Positions 16,135-25,840 of a stretch of 64,000 bases of DNA are shown one piece after another. The stretch covers positions 128,206 to 192,205 of the forward strand of contig MKWG01000007.1 in NCBI GenBank assembly GCA_001899685.1, in the 5' to 3' direction. How positions within the stretch are numbered: the first letter of the stretch is position 1; each line of letters opens with the position of its first letter. The stretch comes from Sphingobacteriales bacterium 44-15. Its GTDB lineage: Bacteria > Bacteroidota > Bacteroidia > Chitinophagales > Chitinophagaceae. A program made the position numbers and the translations under genes. Under the pieces are notes generated by a model. The model made no database searches and was not told the DNA's origin. It saw nothing but the letters and a program-made list of their open reading frames with translations.

Positions 16135-19100
16135 ATGAAAAAAAGGCTACAAAGCCGGGTACCAGCCAGAGTATCCGTGCTTATCCAAATTGTATTGCTT
16201 ATGAAATTGGCGGTTATAATCATTCTTTCCACCTGCTTGCAGGTTTCTGCAAGAACCTACTCCCAGGAAGTCAGGCTTACGCTTGACCTCAAAAAGATCA
16301 CGATCAGCAGCGCTCTTCGAACTATAGAGCGAAAATCTGATTACAAATTTGTCTATTCAAGCGACTTTTTCCCTTCAGAGCACAAGGTGGACTTAAGAGT
16401 TAAAGACATGCCACTCTCCCAGGTACTTGGTATTATACTTGACAACACCGGATTTACATTCAAAAAGATTGATAATGATCTTATTGTTATTACCAGCGAT
16501 CAGCCGGTTGCCGATCAGGCAGTGATAAGAGGAAAAGTGACAGACGCTAACGGACAGCCCCTCCAGGGGATCACGGTGGCTGTAGAACACAGCACTATAC
16601 AGACCGCTACCGACAGTAACGGTGAGTTTTCTATTAATGCACCTGAAAACAGTGTGCTTGTATTTACATCAGTAGGATATACTACGGAAAGGGTTGTTAT
16701 TAAAAACCAACCTACCATAAATGTAGTGCTTACTGCCAACGCCCGCGGGTTGGATGAAGTGGTGGTGATCGGCTACGGTCAAAGAAAGAAAAAGGACGTA
16801 ACGGGAGCATTAACTACTATTTCAGGAAAAGAAATTTCAAAGAGCACTTCAATGACACCCGAGCTTGCCCTGCAGGGAAACGCAGCGGGAGTATTTGTAG
16901 AATCAGGTGGTGGCGAGCCTAATGCAAGACCAAAAGTGAGGATACGGGGGGTGAACACATTCGGATATGCTGAGCCGCTTTATGTAATTGACGGCGTGCC
17001 TGTTTATGAAGGTGGCGCCGGCGTCACAGACGGGGCAATAGGAGATATTCGTTCCTCTATCAATATCTTTTCCAAAATCAACCCCCAGGATATAGAGTCC
17101 ATATCTGTTTTAAAAGATGCTTCAGCAGCCGCTATATATGGAGTGCGGGCTTCCAACGGCGTAATTCTTATCACTACAAAAAAAGGGAAATCCGGCAGGC
17201 CCAGCGTTGAAGCAAGCGCTTCTTATGCCATACAGAATATTGCCAAAACCATTCCTCTGCTCAACACACAACAGTATATAGCGCTGGTGAAGGAGGCTTA
17301 TGCCAATAATCCTGATGCAGGCGTTTCATTTGGAGATAAATTTGGTCCGCTCTATGATGAGAGCAGCGCCACCTATGTAGGCAACGGACCTACTTACGAC
17401 TGGGTAAAAGAGCTCAAGAATAAAAATGCACCGATCAAAGATTATAATGTCAGAGTATCGGGGGGCAATGAAAGCTTTACTTACTATTTTTCCGGCAGTT
17501 ATCAAAAAACAGAGAGCCCGCTGAAAGCGAATAACCTTGAGCGTTATTCTTCCGCTATTAATATAGACTCCCGCATTTCAAAATATATCCAGGCAGGGCT
17601 TACGGTAAGACTTATCAAACAGACAGGGCTTACCAATACCCAGGCTGACCTGAGCACTATGATGTCTACCATACCTTTTCAGCCTGTTTACGATCCCGGC
17701 GGTCCTTATGGGTTTGCACAGGTAGCCTCAGGTAGCTTTGAGCCCAATCCGGACTATGATCCTAATCTGTTGAACCCGGGCGCTCCATTCAATTTTGTGA
17801 GCGGAGATCCGAAGCTGCTATGGGGGCAGCAATCCCGCTTCAATGCCTTCGCCTTTCAGCAGTTGAACAATACCAGTTATGATCTGTACGATATTATCGG
17901 CAACGCCTATATACAGATCGAGCCCGTAACAGGGCTAAAGCTGAAGGGGACGCTGGGAGGAGAATATTATTTCAACCTCCGCAAAACATGGACCAGTAAC
18001 GACCAATGGATGTTTTCGCAAACACCGGGAAACCCTTACAGCAACCAGGATGGAAACGCAAAGGGACTATATGGCGAACGCCAGGGAAGAACATATAACT
18101 TAAATAAAGAGCTCACTTTAAATTATAACCATACCTTCTTCCATGACCATAATATAGATATCCTGCTTGGCGCCTCAGAACAGTTTGGCAGGTGGAATGT
18201 TACCGACCTCAACGGAAATGTCAACTACTCCGACTTCCAGTTCAGAAGCATAGGTAATGTGCCGCCCTATACAAATGGCTTTGCAGGCATATTGCAGGAA
18301 GATGCATTGATAGGTTATGTTGGGAGGCTTAGCTATAAATTCAAAGACAAATATTATGTGGATGGCACTTTACGTCATGACGGATCATCAAGGCTTGCGC
18401 CCGGGCATAAATGGGACAATTTTGCTTCCTTTGCAGCCGCATGGCGTATCAGCGCAGAAGATTTTTTTCCCAAAACAAGATTTATTAATGACATAAAGGT
18501 CAGAGGCGGATGGGGAAAATTAGGGAACTACCAGTCGGCAGCCTATTATGCATTTTTGTCCAATGTGTCTCTTACCCCCGATTACCCGCTTGGATCGGGC
18601 AACGGGGATGGATATGGCACCCAGCTACAGGGAGCAGCCCTTCCCAATTTTGCCAACACCACGCTTACCTGGGAAAAGCTGAGAACCACAAGCATCGGGA
18701 TAGATGCAACATTGTTTGACAACCAGCTAAGCTTTACCGCAGAATATTATAATAAGACCACTTACGATATTATTCAATCCGTATCGTTGCCGCCCAATAC
18801 CGGAATAGAGGGAGCGGCAGACCTGAACATAGGAAAGGTGCGTAACCGTGGATTTGAGTTTCAGCTTGGGTACAATACCAACCTGGGGCCTGTGGGATTT
18901 AATGCTTCTGCAAACCTAACCACTGTCAATAACAAAGTGATCCGGTTGTATGGCGGTACTCCTCTTGGAGGTGAGCTGAACAGAATAGAGGAAGGCTACT
19001 CCATGTTTTATTTGTGGGGATATAAAACAGGAGGTGTTTTTCAAAACCAGGCTGAGATAGATGCATGGCGCCAAAAGTATGCGGATGTTAATATCGGGCA

Positions 19101-19719
19101 GAACCCGGACAACCCTGCAGTGGGTTATGTTTATAAGCCGGGGGATATGTACTTCAGTGATGTATATGGTAACCCCAAAGACAATAGCGAGCGATATAAT
19201 AAATCACCTGACGGGATTGTAAACGGTAATGACCGTACTTATCTCGGGAAAACAATTCCCGGTTATTATTATGGACTGAATCTTGGCGCTAATTACAAGG
19301 GAATTGACATATCCATCTTTTTCCAGGGTGTTGGAGATGTGCAGAAATACAATGGAGTACGGTCAGGTCTGGAAAGTATGAGCGGGCTTGCCAACCAGTG
19401 GGCAACCACTTTAGACCGATGGACCGCCGACAATCCTTCCACATCCATACCGAGAGCTGTATATGCTGATCCGGCTGCTGCACTCAGGATCTCTGACCGC
19501 TTTGTAGAAAACGCTGCATACTTCAGGCTAAAAAACCTTCAGTTAGGATATACATTCCCGAAAGATATGACGAACTGGCTGGGCTTTATGCAGAACCTCA
19601 GGATATATGTAGCCGCGATTAATCTCGCCACCATTACAAAGTATTCAGGGCTTGATCCCGAAAATGATCTTATCCCGCCCACAAGGCAAGTGCAGTTTGG
19701 CATTAATGCATCTTTCTAA
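16135..19719 (+). CDS. SusC/RagA-family TonB-linked outer-membrane protein
   Basis: 1194 residues. The N-terminal signal region ends near SARTYSQ. A secretin/TonB short N-terminal (STN) domain covers about 45-125 (ISSALRTIERKSDYKFVYSS, MPLSQVLGIIL). A carboxypeptidase-regulatory-like domain follows (IRGKVTDANGQPLQG). Then come the DEVVVIGYGQRKKKDVTGA box, the plug (PLYVIDGVPVYEG, ISVLKDASAAAIYGVRASNG) and a 22-strand-type barrel. The STN domain marks it as a signalling receptor, fitting the FecI/FecR pair upstream. It would import oligosaccharides together with the SusD protein encoded 17 bp downstream. Confidence 0.96.
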   Translation: MKKRLQSRVPARVSVLIQIVLLMKLAVIIILSTCLQVSARTYSQEVRLTLDLKKITISSALRTIERKSDYKFVYSSDFFPSEHKVDLRVKDMPLSQVLGIILDNTGFTFKKIDNDLIVITSDQPVADQAVIRGKVTDANGQPLQGITVAVEHSTIQTATDSNGEFSINAPENSVLVFTSVGYTTERVVIKNQPTINVVLTANARGLDEVVVIGYGQRKKKDVTGALTTISGKEISKSTSMTPELALQGNAAGVFVESGGGEPNARPKVRIRGVNTFGYAEPLYVIDGVPVYEGGAGVTDGAIGDIRSSINIFSKINPQDIESISVLKDASAAAIYGVRASNGVILITTKKGKSGRPSVEASASYAIQNIAKTIPLLNTQQYIALVKEAYANNPDAGVSFGDKFGPLYDESSATYVGNGPTYDWVKELKNKNAPIKDYNVRVSGGNESFTYYFSGSYQKTESPLKANNLERYSSAINIDSRISKYIQAGLTVRLIKQTGLTNTQADLSTMMSTIPFQPVYDPGGPYGFAQVASGSFEPNPDYDPNLLNPGAPFNFVSGDPKLLWGQQSRFNAFAFQQLNNTSYDLYDIIGNAYIQIEPVTGLKLKGTLGGEYYFNLRKTWTSNDQWMFSQTPGNPYSNQDGNAKGLYGERQGRTYNLNKELTLNYNHTFFHDHNIDILLGASEQFGRWNVTDLNGNVNYSDFQFRSIGNVPPYTNGFAGILQEDALIGYVGRLSYKFKDKYYVDGTLRHDGSSRLAPGHKWDNFASFAAAWRISAEDFFPKTRFINDIKVRGGWGKLGNYQSAAYYAFLSNVSLTPDYPLGSGNGDGYGTQLQGAALPNFANTTLTWEKLRTTSIGIDATLFDNQLSFTAEYYNKTTYDIIQSVSLPPNTGIEGAADLNIGKVRNRGFEFQLGYNTNLGPVGFNASANLTTVNNKVIRLYGGTPLGGELNRIEEGYSMFYLWGYKTGGVFQNQAEIDAWRQKYADVNIGQNPDNPAVGYVYKPGDMYFSDVYGNPKDNSERYNKSPDGIVNGNDRTYLGKTIPGYYYGLNLGANYKGIDISIFFQGVGDVQKYNGVRSGLESMSGLANQWATTLDRWTADNPSTSIPRAVYADPAAALRISDRFVENAAYFRLKNLQLGYTFPKDMTNWLGFMQNLRIYVAAINLATITKYSGLDPENDLIPPTRQVQFGINASF

Positions 19720-19736
19720 CTTAAAAGCTTTTAACA

Positions 19737-21248
19737 ATGAAAACCAGCATAAAACAGTTAACAACAATAAGTATAATCCTTATATCAGTATGTCATTTAT
19801 CCTGTACCCGCTCCCATCTTGACCTCCTCCCGCATAATCCGACGGAAGAATCTTATTTTAAACAGGAATCAGAATTCACAAAAGCTATATTGGGAGTATA
19901 TGCAAAGATCAACGATGTATTCTGGTACAGGGGAAACCCCTATGCCTGCACCATGCCTGTTTATATTTTGCCGGGAGATGATATTACAACCAATGAGAGC
20001 AATGAAGAATTTGAGATATTTGGTAACCTCCAGCCGGCAAGCGACAGGGTTACCTTCTTCTACAAAGTCTGGTACCAGGTAATAGCAAGGGCCAATGTGA
20101 TGCTCGAAAAGATCAGTGAAGAAGAAGGAATATACCACACTCCCAATCTGAAAAATTATCACAAAGGGGAAGCGCTGTTCCTTCGCGGGTATGCTTTCTA
20201 TAATCTCTGGAATTATTTCGGGACTTCTCCCCTGGATACGGCAAGAGTAAAATCTTCTGAACAATTTACTCCCCCGGGCACTACCGGCACACAGTTGCTG
20301 GACCAGGCTATTCTTGATTTTGAAGCGGCAGCAGCACTGCTGCCGGAAGCATGGGACAATGCGAATCGAGGTCGTGTAACGAAAAATGCTGCATATGGTA
20401 TGCAGGGAAAATCACTGGTATTCAGGGGTTCCGCAACCCAAACTATTGCCGACTATACTACAGCTATATCCGTTTTTAACAATATCTCAGGGGTGCATCT
20501 TGTTACTGACTTTACCGACAACTTTGCCTGGGATACTGAGAATAATGAGGAATCTCTGTTCGAATATCAGGCCACCCAGGCTTTTGGTTTCGACAATGTA
20601 TGGCTTCCCAACGATTTTGACAATGCTGTTGGCAATCTTTCAGTGTATTACGGGTACTATACTTATGACAATAGCAGTATGTGGGACAAATCTCCTTTTT
20701 TTGCAACCTCCAAGCTCGCCAATGCATTTGACGCCAATGATCCCCGCCGTGATCTTACCCTGGATTTCGCAAATAAGAAGATGAAAAAATATGTATTAAG
20801 AGATAAGCTCGACCAGGTAGGTATAGGGTCAATAAATAACGTCAGGCTGCTGCGATATGCAGACATATTGTTACTGAAAGCAGAAGCTGTATTGCAATCC
20901 GGCGGTTCAACTGCCGAAGCTATCGGTTATATCAATGAAGTAAGGAAAAGAGCCAGGGATATGGTAAGCGGAGGAACTGCCCCGGCAGATTATGCTGCTT
21001 CCGAAACCGATAAAAGCAAAATAATGAACTGGATCATGAATGAGCGTTTTTTGGAGCTGGCAGGAGAAGGGCAAAGATGGATTGACCTCAGAAGATGGCA
21101 GATGCAGGGCGTCATTTCGCTGGATAATGCGTTCTTCAGCTCTAACACTTCATCAATGTCTTTCCAGTCGCCAAAGCATTTATATATGCCGATCCCCAAC
21201 AGCGAGACAGATGTAAATCCCAACGTGACACAAAACGCAGATTATTGA
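19737..21248 (+). CDS. SusD/RagB-family surface glycan-binding lipoprotein
   Basis: 503 residues with a lipoprotein signal (Cys23 in CHLSC). TPR-like helical SusD features include the region around YHKGEALFLRGYAFYNLWNYFG and the C-terminal NEVRKRARD, ERFLELAGEGQRWIDLRRW and YMPIPNSETDVNP motifs conserved in the family. It caps the SusC barrel and binds the glycan at the cell surface. The 17-bp gap to susC and the following large hairpin indicate a two-gene transcript end. Confidence 0.96.
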   Translation: MKTSIKQLTTISIILISVCHLSCTRSHLDLLPHNPTEESYFKQESEFTKAILGVYAKINDVFWYRGNPYACTMPVYILPGDDITTNESNEEFEIFGNLQPASDRVTFFYKVWYQVIARANVMLEKISEEEGIYHTPNLKNYHKGEALFLRGYAFYNLWNYFGTSPLDTARVKSSEQFTPPGTTGTQLLDQAILDFEAAAALLPEAWDNANRGRVTKNAAYGMQGKSLVFRGSATQTIADYTTAISVFNNISGVHLVTDFTDNFAWDTENNEESLFEYQATQAFGFDNVWLPNDFDNAVGNLSVYYGYYTYDNSSMWDKSPFFATSKLANAFDANDPRRDLTLDFANKKMKKYVLRDKLDQVGIGSINNVRLLRYADILLLKAEAVLQSGGSTAEAIGYINEVRKRARDMVSGGTAPADYAASETDKSKIMNWIMNERFLELAGEGQRWIDLRRWQMQGVISLDNAFFSSNTSSMSFQSPKHLYMPIPNSETDVNPNVTQNADY

Positions 21249-21295
21249 CGACAGTAACCGTATTTAGTTCCTAAAAACAACATCTGCTTTTGTAA

Positions 21296-21358
21296 AACCA
21301 TTAAGACGTTGAGGCTAATTAAAGCTTCTGACTTAATTTTCTCAACTTCTTAATGGTT
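21296..21358. terminator. Long hairpin after susD
   Basis: AACCATTAAGA and TTGAG pair with CTCAA and TCTTAATGGTT, enclosing an A/T-rich inner stem. It sits 48 bases after the SusD stop and likely ends or stabilises the susCD transcript. The arms resemble dispersed CCATTAAG repeats of Bacteroidota intergenic DNA. Confidence 0.5.
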
Positions 21359-21504
21359 ATTTATAAGAACTAATAATATTCCCGATCAATAACATCTCGC
21401 ATTCACGATAATATACAGACATCATTTGATTGACACGACACTATCATCCGTGCCATATTTAAAAATTCAGCTTAACTTCCACTATAAGAAAATACAAACC
21501 AGGT

Positions 21505-22863
21505 ATGCGGCTTTTATATCGTCTTTTAGTTATCCTGTTGATCCTGCCGGCGCGCAATGTTTCGGCGCAATTCAGCATCAGCGATAATCATCGCTTTTTA
21601 TTAAAAGACGGTAAACCATTTTTCTGGATGGGCGATACGGGATGGGAGTTGCTGCACCGGCTCAACAGGGAACAGACAGATCAATATCTTGAAAAAAGGA
21701 GCGAACAGGGATTTACTGTGATACAAACTGTAGTGCTGGCAGAATTAGACGGGCTGCATACGCCCAACGCATACGGTGAAAAACCTTTGATTGACGACGA
21801 TCCGCTCAAACCGAATGAGCAATATTTTAAGCACGTGGACTACGTCATTGACAAAGCCAACGAATATCATATCAACATAGGGTTGCTGCCCACGTGGGGA
21901 GACAAGATATTCAAAAGCACCTGGGGCAAAGGCCCGGAGATATTTAATGAAAAGAATGCCGCGGCATACGCAGGATGGCTGGCCGCCCGGTATAAAGACA
22001 AAAAGAATATTATATGGATATTGGGAGGTGACAGAAAACCACGCGGCGAGGCCGATATAGCTGTATGGAATGCTATGGGCAATGCTATTATGAAAGCCAC
22101 GAACAACAAAGCGGTCATAAGCTTTCATCCCCAGCCCGGTCCTTTAGGATCTGCCGAATGGTTCCATAAAGAGCACTGGCTTGCATTCAACATGTTCCAG
22201 ACAGGGCATTGCAGGGACGAAAAAGTATATGAGCAGATACAGCGCGTATACCGGTTAAGCCCAACAAAGCCGGTAATGGATGCGGAGCCTATCTATGAAG
22301 ATCATCCTGTTTGCTTCAATGTAAAAGACCTTGGCACTTCCAGCGCATACGACGTAAGAAAATCAGCCTATCTCGATCTCTTTGCCGGCGCCTTTGGTCA
22401 TACCTATGGCTGCCATGATATCTGGCAGATGTATAGTGAAAATGTTGAGCCTGTGAACGGTCCTCATTATTACTGGTACGACGCAATGGATCTTCCCGGC
22501 GCGTGGCAAATGCAATATGTACGGAAGCTGATGGAATCCCGACCCTATGCTGACCGGGTGCCTGACCAGTCCGTTATAAAGGAAAATGACCTGACCGCTT
22601 CGGAAAGAATACAGGCAACAAGGGGCAAAGATTATATCTTTATCTACAGCGCAGCAGGAAAACCGTTTACTGTTTTACCGGGCAAAATAAGTGGCGATAA
22701 GCTGCATGCATGCTGGTACGATCCTAGAAACGGTAAAGTCACCGAAGCAGGCATAGTGCCCAATACAGAAGAGAGCAGTTTCACTCCCCCATCAGCAGGT
22801 TATGGAAAAGACTGGATATTAGTGCTTGATGATGCGTCGGAAAAATATCCTTTTCCGGGATAA
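21505..22863 (+). CDS. Secreted GH140-like glycoside hydrolase (DUF4038, apiosidase-like)
   Basis: 452 residues. A signal peptide ends near SAQ. The TIM-barrel begins with HRFLLKDGKPFFWMGDTGW, the DUF4038 hallmark. NIIWILGGDRKP and KPVMDAEPIYEDHP carry the likely acid/base Asp and nucleophile Glu. A C-terminal Ig-like (putative collagen-binding) domain ends with KDWILVLDD. The founding GH140 enzymes cleave apiose linkages of rhamnogalacturonan II, but many DUF4038 proteins have unknown substrates. It is the only glycosidase immediately next to susCD, so it probably acts on the imported glycan. Confidence 0.86.
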   Translation: MRLLYRLLVILLILPARNVSAQFSISDNHRFLLKDGKPFFWMGDTGWELLHRLNREQTDQYLEKRSEQGFTVIQTVVLAELDGLHTPNAYGEKPLIDDDPLKPNEQYFKHVDYVIDKANEYHINIGLLPTWGDKIFKSTWGKGPEIFNEKNAAAYAGWLAARYKDKKNIIWILGGDRKPRGEADIAVWNAMGNAIMKATNNKAVISFHPQPGPLGSAEWFHKEHWLAFNMFQTGHCRDEKVYEQIQRVYRLSPTKPVMDAEPIYEDHPVCFNVKDLGTSSAYDVRKSAYLDLFAGAFGHTYGCHDIWQMYSENVEPVNGPHYYWYDAMDLPGAWQMQYVRKLMESRPYADRVPDQSVIKENDLTASERIQATRGKDYIFIYSAAGKPFTVLPGKISGDKLHACWYDPRNGKVTEAGIVPNTEESSFTPPSAGYGKDWILVLDDASEKYPFPG

Positions 22864-22909
22864 GAATATTTAGGGCTTGCTGTTTAACGGCCATGTCTAT
22901 TTTTTCTAT

Positions 22910-22959
22910 GCCACGAATACACGAATGCGCCTGCGGCGTATTCGTGTATCAAATTCGTG
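22910..22959. repeat. GCCACGAATACACGAAT hairpin repeat
   Basis: GCCACGAATACACGAAT faces ATTCGTGTATCAAATTCGTG with a short GC-rich loop. A related hairpin lies at 28092-28151. The 309-bp spacer 22864-23172 holds this, a lone half-copy at 23101-23116, and a GGGGC/GCCCC stem at 23139-23171 that could end the deacetylase transcript. No gene is seen. Confidence 0.6.
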
Positions 22960-23172
22960 TTATGTATTTTGTGCCTGATAACTGCAGCTGTTTTTAAATA
23001 ATTCTCACAAAAGTCTTGCAGCAATGATGCCGCCAGATCAAATCTTACACTTCAAAAACAGATAATTCTCTCAAGATTTTTTATGAATTAACCCTAAATA
23101 TTAGTGCATTAGTGGCGATATACTCCTTTTTCCCAAATTTATGGGGCAGCCCAGTTATTCAGCAGCCCCTAT

Positions 23173-24060
23173 TTATTGCAAAAGATCTCTATAGCTCAGC
23201 AGTACGATTTTCCGCTTTTTTATCAATGAGATAATAGCAGGATCAGTCCATACATTAGTAACACCCTGGCGGTCTTCGGCAACATGCTCATAGCCGGTAT
23301 GATATATGGCCTTTGTTTCAGCCGTGTTAAGCGCAGGATGATCTACAAAAAGATAGGTTACTCCCGGTTCCAGGCTTTTCAGCATTGCTGCAAAGGAAGC
23401 TTTTTTTTCTGCAAAAGTGCGCGAATTGCCTTTATAGCTTACCGCTTTTACTCCCATTTCCGAAGGATCAATATCAATATGGTATTCTTTTGCGAGCTTT
23501 TTGGTGAGCGCTTTAACCTCAGGATCAAGGTCAGTACAGCCCATGTGGGAAGAAATATGACTGATACGCGGAATATGTTTAATTGCCAGCTCAATCTGGG
23601 CCCTGAATTCCTTTTCTATATCGTTCAATACCCAATTATTTTCCCTGAGCGACTGACCCGGATAGTTCTTATTCGGCCACACCATAGGGTAAAAATAACC
23701 GTCTGTATTGGTAAGGCTGGGGCAGAATGATACAGGGCGCCATTTTATATTTTCCCATTCACTGCTGAGGCAAAGGTGTATGCCTGCATCCACTCCCGGA
23801 TTTTCTTTCAGCAGCCTTACAGCTTCGGGGAACCAGGGGGAAGGCACGATCACCTCAACAGACCGTTCAATACCTTCATTGTAAGACCGGATAAGGGCAA
23901 GATTTCCACTATGGGAAAAACCCATATCATCGCCCCTTACAATTAAACGAGGAGGCTGGCACTGTGCTATAAGCGAGGTTGAAAGTGCCAGGGCGCTTAA
24001 ACCATACCTCAATACTACCCTTAACACGCACAACCTTAGAAAAATAATCTTATTGATCAT
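23173..24060 (-). CDS. ChbG/HpnK-family (YdjC-like) carbohydrate deacetylase, exported
   Basis: 295 residues with a hydrophobic signal-like N-terminus (up to about residue 34). The family metal site is visible in RGDDMGFSHSGN (Asp pair), VDAGIHLCLSSEW (His) and ISHISSHMGC (His). Known relatives deacetylate chitooligosaccharides or hopanoid sugars. Its start overlaps the end of the upstream CvfB-like gene by 11 bp, so it is translationally coupled to that gene rather than to the convergent glycan locus. Even so, the location opposite GH140 makes a role in deacetylating imported sugars plausible. Confidence 0.83.
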   Translation of the reverse strand: MINKIIFLRLCVLRVVLRYGLSALALSTSLIAQCQPPRLIVRGDDMGFSHSGNLALIRSYNEGIERSVEVIVPSPWFPEAVRLLKENPGVDAGIHLCLSSEWENIKWRPVSFCPSLTNTDGYFYPMVWPNKNYPGQSLRENNWVLNDIEKEFRAQIELAIKHIPRISHISSHMGCTDLDPEVKALTKKLAKEYHIDIDPSEMGVKAVSYKGNSRTFAEKKASFAAMLKSLEPGVTYLFVDHPALNTAETKAIYHTGYEHVAEDRQGVTNVWTDPAIISLIKKRKIVLLSYRDLLQ

Positions 24061-24892
24061 TTCCTTCTGTCAATTTAATCCCTGTATTCGTGAAAATGAT
24101 TTTTTTCTGTTTGTACAAATTACCGGCGGTCATTTTAAAAGTCTTCTTGCTCATAGAGAAAAAAGCATAAATATCTTCGGGGTCAGATCTGTCATTGTAT
24201 GGCAGGTATCCTCCATTTTCCCGGAGAAGCTGCAATACTTTACCTGCTTCATCCGACACTTTATCATAACCGGGCTTGCCGGCTACCACGTCAATCTTAT
24301 TTCCCGGCCCGATTTGTTTAATGAACCCCTTAAAACGGTCGCCCGGCTGCATATCCCTGAAAACTTCATTGAAATGGATAACTCCCGTGTGCACATTATT
24401 GATAATGACCACATACCCGATATCAGTCCGGCGGTATACCACAAGATCCACCATTTCCATTTCCTTTACCGTAAGGGTTTCATTACTAAGAAAAGGTTCA
24501 ATCTTTTCGGTGGCGGCTATTCTGCCCGTCAGCTCATCTATATATATTTTTACAAGATACTTTTCGTCTTTGTACATTCTTAAGCGCTGCTTCGACCTGG
24601 GAACAAAAATATCTTTCATCAGCCCCCAGTCCAGGAAAGCGCCCTGCGGAGTGACGGAAACAGCTTTGAGCAATACAATATCCCCTACTACGCCTGCCGG
24701 TTTTTGCGTGGTAGCGATCAGCCGGCTTTCTGAATCGTGGTATATAAAGACCTCGATAATATCACCTGTCTCTGTACCTCGGGGCAGGAACCGCTTCGGT
24801 AGTAAAATACCTTTATCCCCGTCATCAAGGTATGCCCCGGCGTCAACCATGCGCATAACTGTAAGCTTGTTATATTCTCCAACTTTTATCAT
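24050..24892 (-). CDS. CvfB/YitL-like S1 RNA-binding protein
   Basis: 280 residues built of S1-like beta-barrels: residues about 5-60 (VGEYNKLTVMRMVDAGAYLD), 68-130 (GVVGDIVLLKAVSVTPQGAFLDWGLMKDIFVP) and 150-205, followed by a winged-helix tail (SDPEDIYAFFSMSKKTFKMTAGNLYKQKKI). This is the CvfB domain order. CvfB proteins bind RNA and modulate expression; targets here are unknown. It overlaps the next gene by 11 bp. Confidence 0.85.
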   Translation of the reverse strand: MIKVGEYNKLTVMRMVDAGAYLDDGDKGILLPKRFLPRGTETGDIIEVFIYHDSESRLIATTQKPAGVVGDIVLLKAVSVTPQGAFLDWGLMKDIFVPRSKQRLRMYKDEKYLVKIYIDELTGRIAATEKIEPFLSNETLTVKEMEMVDLVVYRRTDIGYVVIINNVHTGVIHFNEVFRDMQPGDRFKGFIKQIGPGNKIDVVAGKPGYDKVSDEAGKVLQLLRENGGYLPYNDRSDPEDIYAFFSMSKKTFKMTAGNLYKQKKIIFTNTGIKLTEGNDQ

Positions 24893-24936
24893 ATCAAATT
24901 TCCGGCAGGTTTTAAATAAAGATACATCATAGCGGG

Positions 24937-25719
24937 TTACCCTCTATGTTCCAGCTCCCTGAATTGAGACCTGTATTTTGAAGGGAGCAAGATGAGCCTT
25001 ATCAAAAAGTCAATATGAAGAAGCGTAAAGATCTTGTATATACGGATGGCAACGGGTAAAATGAGCGATGGCCTTAACCCCAGCAATGCGCTCACTTCTG
25101 CAGGCACGAGGCGGCTCTGCACCTGCAGGAGGATAATATACCGGAATGCGCCGAGATGCTTCCGGTACTGCTTATAGAGATCAGTTGTGTAGCTGCTTTT
25201 TTCCAGGTCTTGTTTTAATTGTTCTGCACGGGCTGTAACCCACTCATTATAGCTCCCCGGCAGATCTTTCAATCCCATTCGCTGTCCTACCGCAGTAAAA
25301 ACGCGAAACACTTCTTCTTTTTCCTCACGGTTGAGTTTTCGCTCTGTTAATTCAAAAGCGGATACAGAATAGCAGATCAGCATATACAGCACATCGCGGT
25401 AAGCCCAATCGGGGATAACGCTACCACGTGCATCTTCCACTCCCCGGTGTATTTGTCTCATCTTGTCAATGACATTCAGGGCAGTACTTTTCTCGAAAAA
25501 AATAATTTTCCCCGCATAACTCACGGTAGAGAATAAACGCCCTATGGGATCGTGTGGCAGCTTACCGGTAAAATACAACCAGTCAACCGTTTTATTCAGG
25601 GAAAACTCTGCAGCAGCGCCTGCAAAAATAAAAAGCACCACTTCTGCTTTTCCCCATATTTTCCTTACAATTGACCGGGGATGTACGAAATAATCTGTGT
25701 CTGTTGCCGCTGTTGTCAT
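24937..25719 (-). CDS. MpaB-like (DUF2236) family protein
   Basis: 260 residues, no signal peptide. The N-terminal segment YFVHPRSIVRKIWGKAEVVLFIFAGAAAEFSLNKTVDW matches the DUF2236/MpaB opening, and RDVLYMLICYSVSAFEL lies at the expected middle position. The family contains heme oxygenases such as latex-clearing protein and MpaB, but many members are uncharacterised. It lies 44 bp upstream of the CvfB-like gene on the same strand. Confidence 0.7.
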   Translation of the reverse strand: MTTAATDTDYFVHPRSIVRKIWGKAEVVLFIFAGAAAEFSLNKTVDWLYFTGKLPHDPIGRLFSTVSYAGKIIFFEKSTALNVIDKMRQIHRGVEDARGSVIPDWAYRDVLYMLICYSVSAFELTERKLNREEKEEVFRVFTAVGQRMGLKDLPGSYNEWVTARAEQLKQDLEKSSYTTDLYKQYRKHLGAFRYIILLQVQSRLVPAEVSALLGLRPSLILPVAIRIYKIFTLLHIDFLIRLILLPSKYRSQFRELEHRG

Positions 25720-25752
25720 AGCATAGTATTATGTTGATCATGTGAGCTATTT

Positions 25753-25840
25753 CGTGAGAAGTGAAACGATAAAAGAGAGACTTCTCACGATGCAAGGCTC
25801 TCACGTCTCACGTTTCACCTCTCCCCTCTCTCCTCTCTCC
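25753..25840. repeat. GTGAGA/GTGAAA dispersed hairpin, copy overlapping a gene end
   Basis: The left arm CGTGAGAAGTGAAACG and the right arm TCTCACGTCTCACGTTTCAC form a long imperfect stem. It overlaps the last codons and stop of the membrane-protein gene on the minus strand (stop at 25801). Confidence 0.75.
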
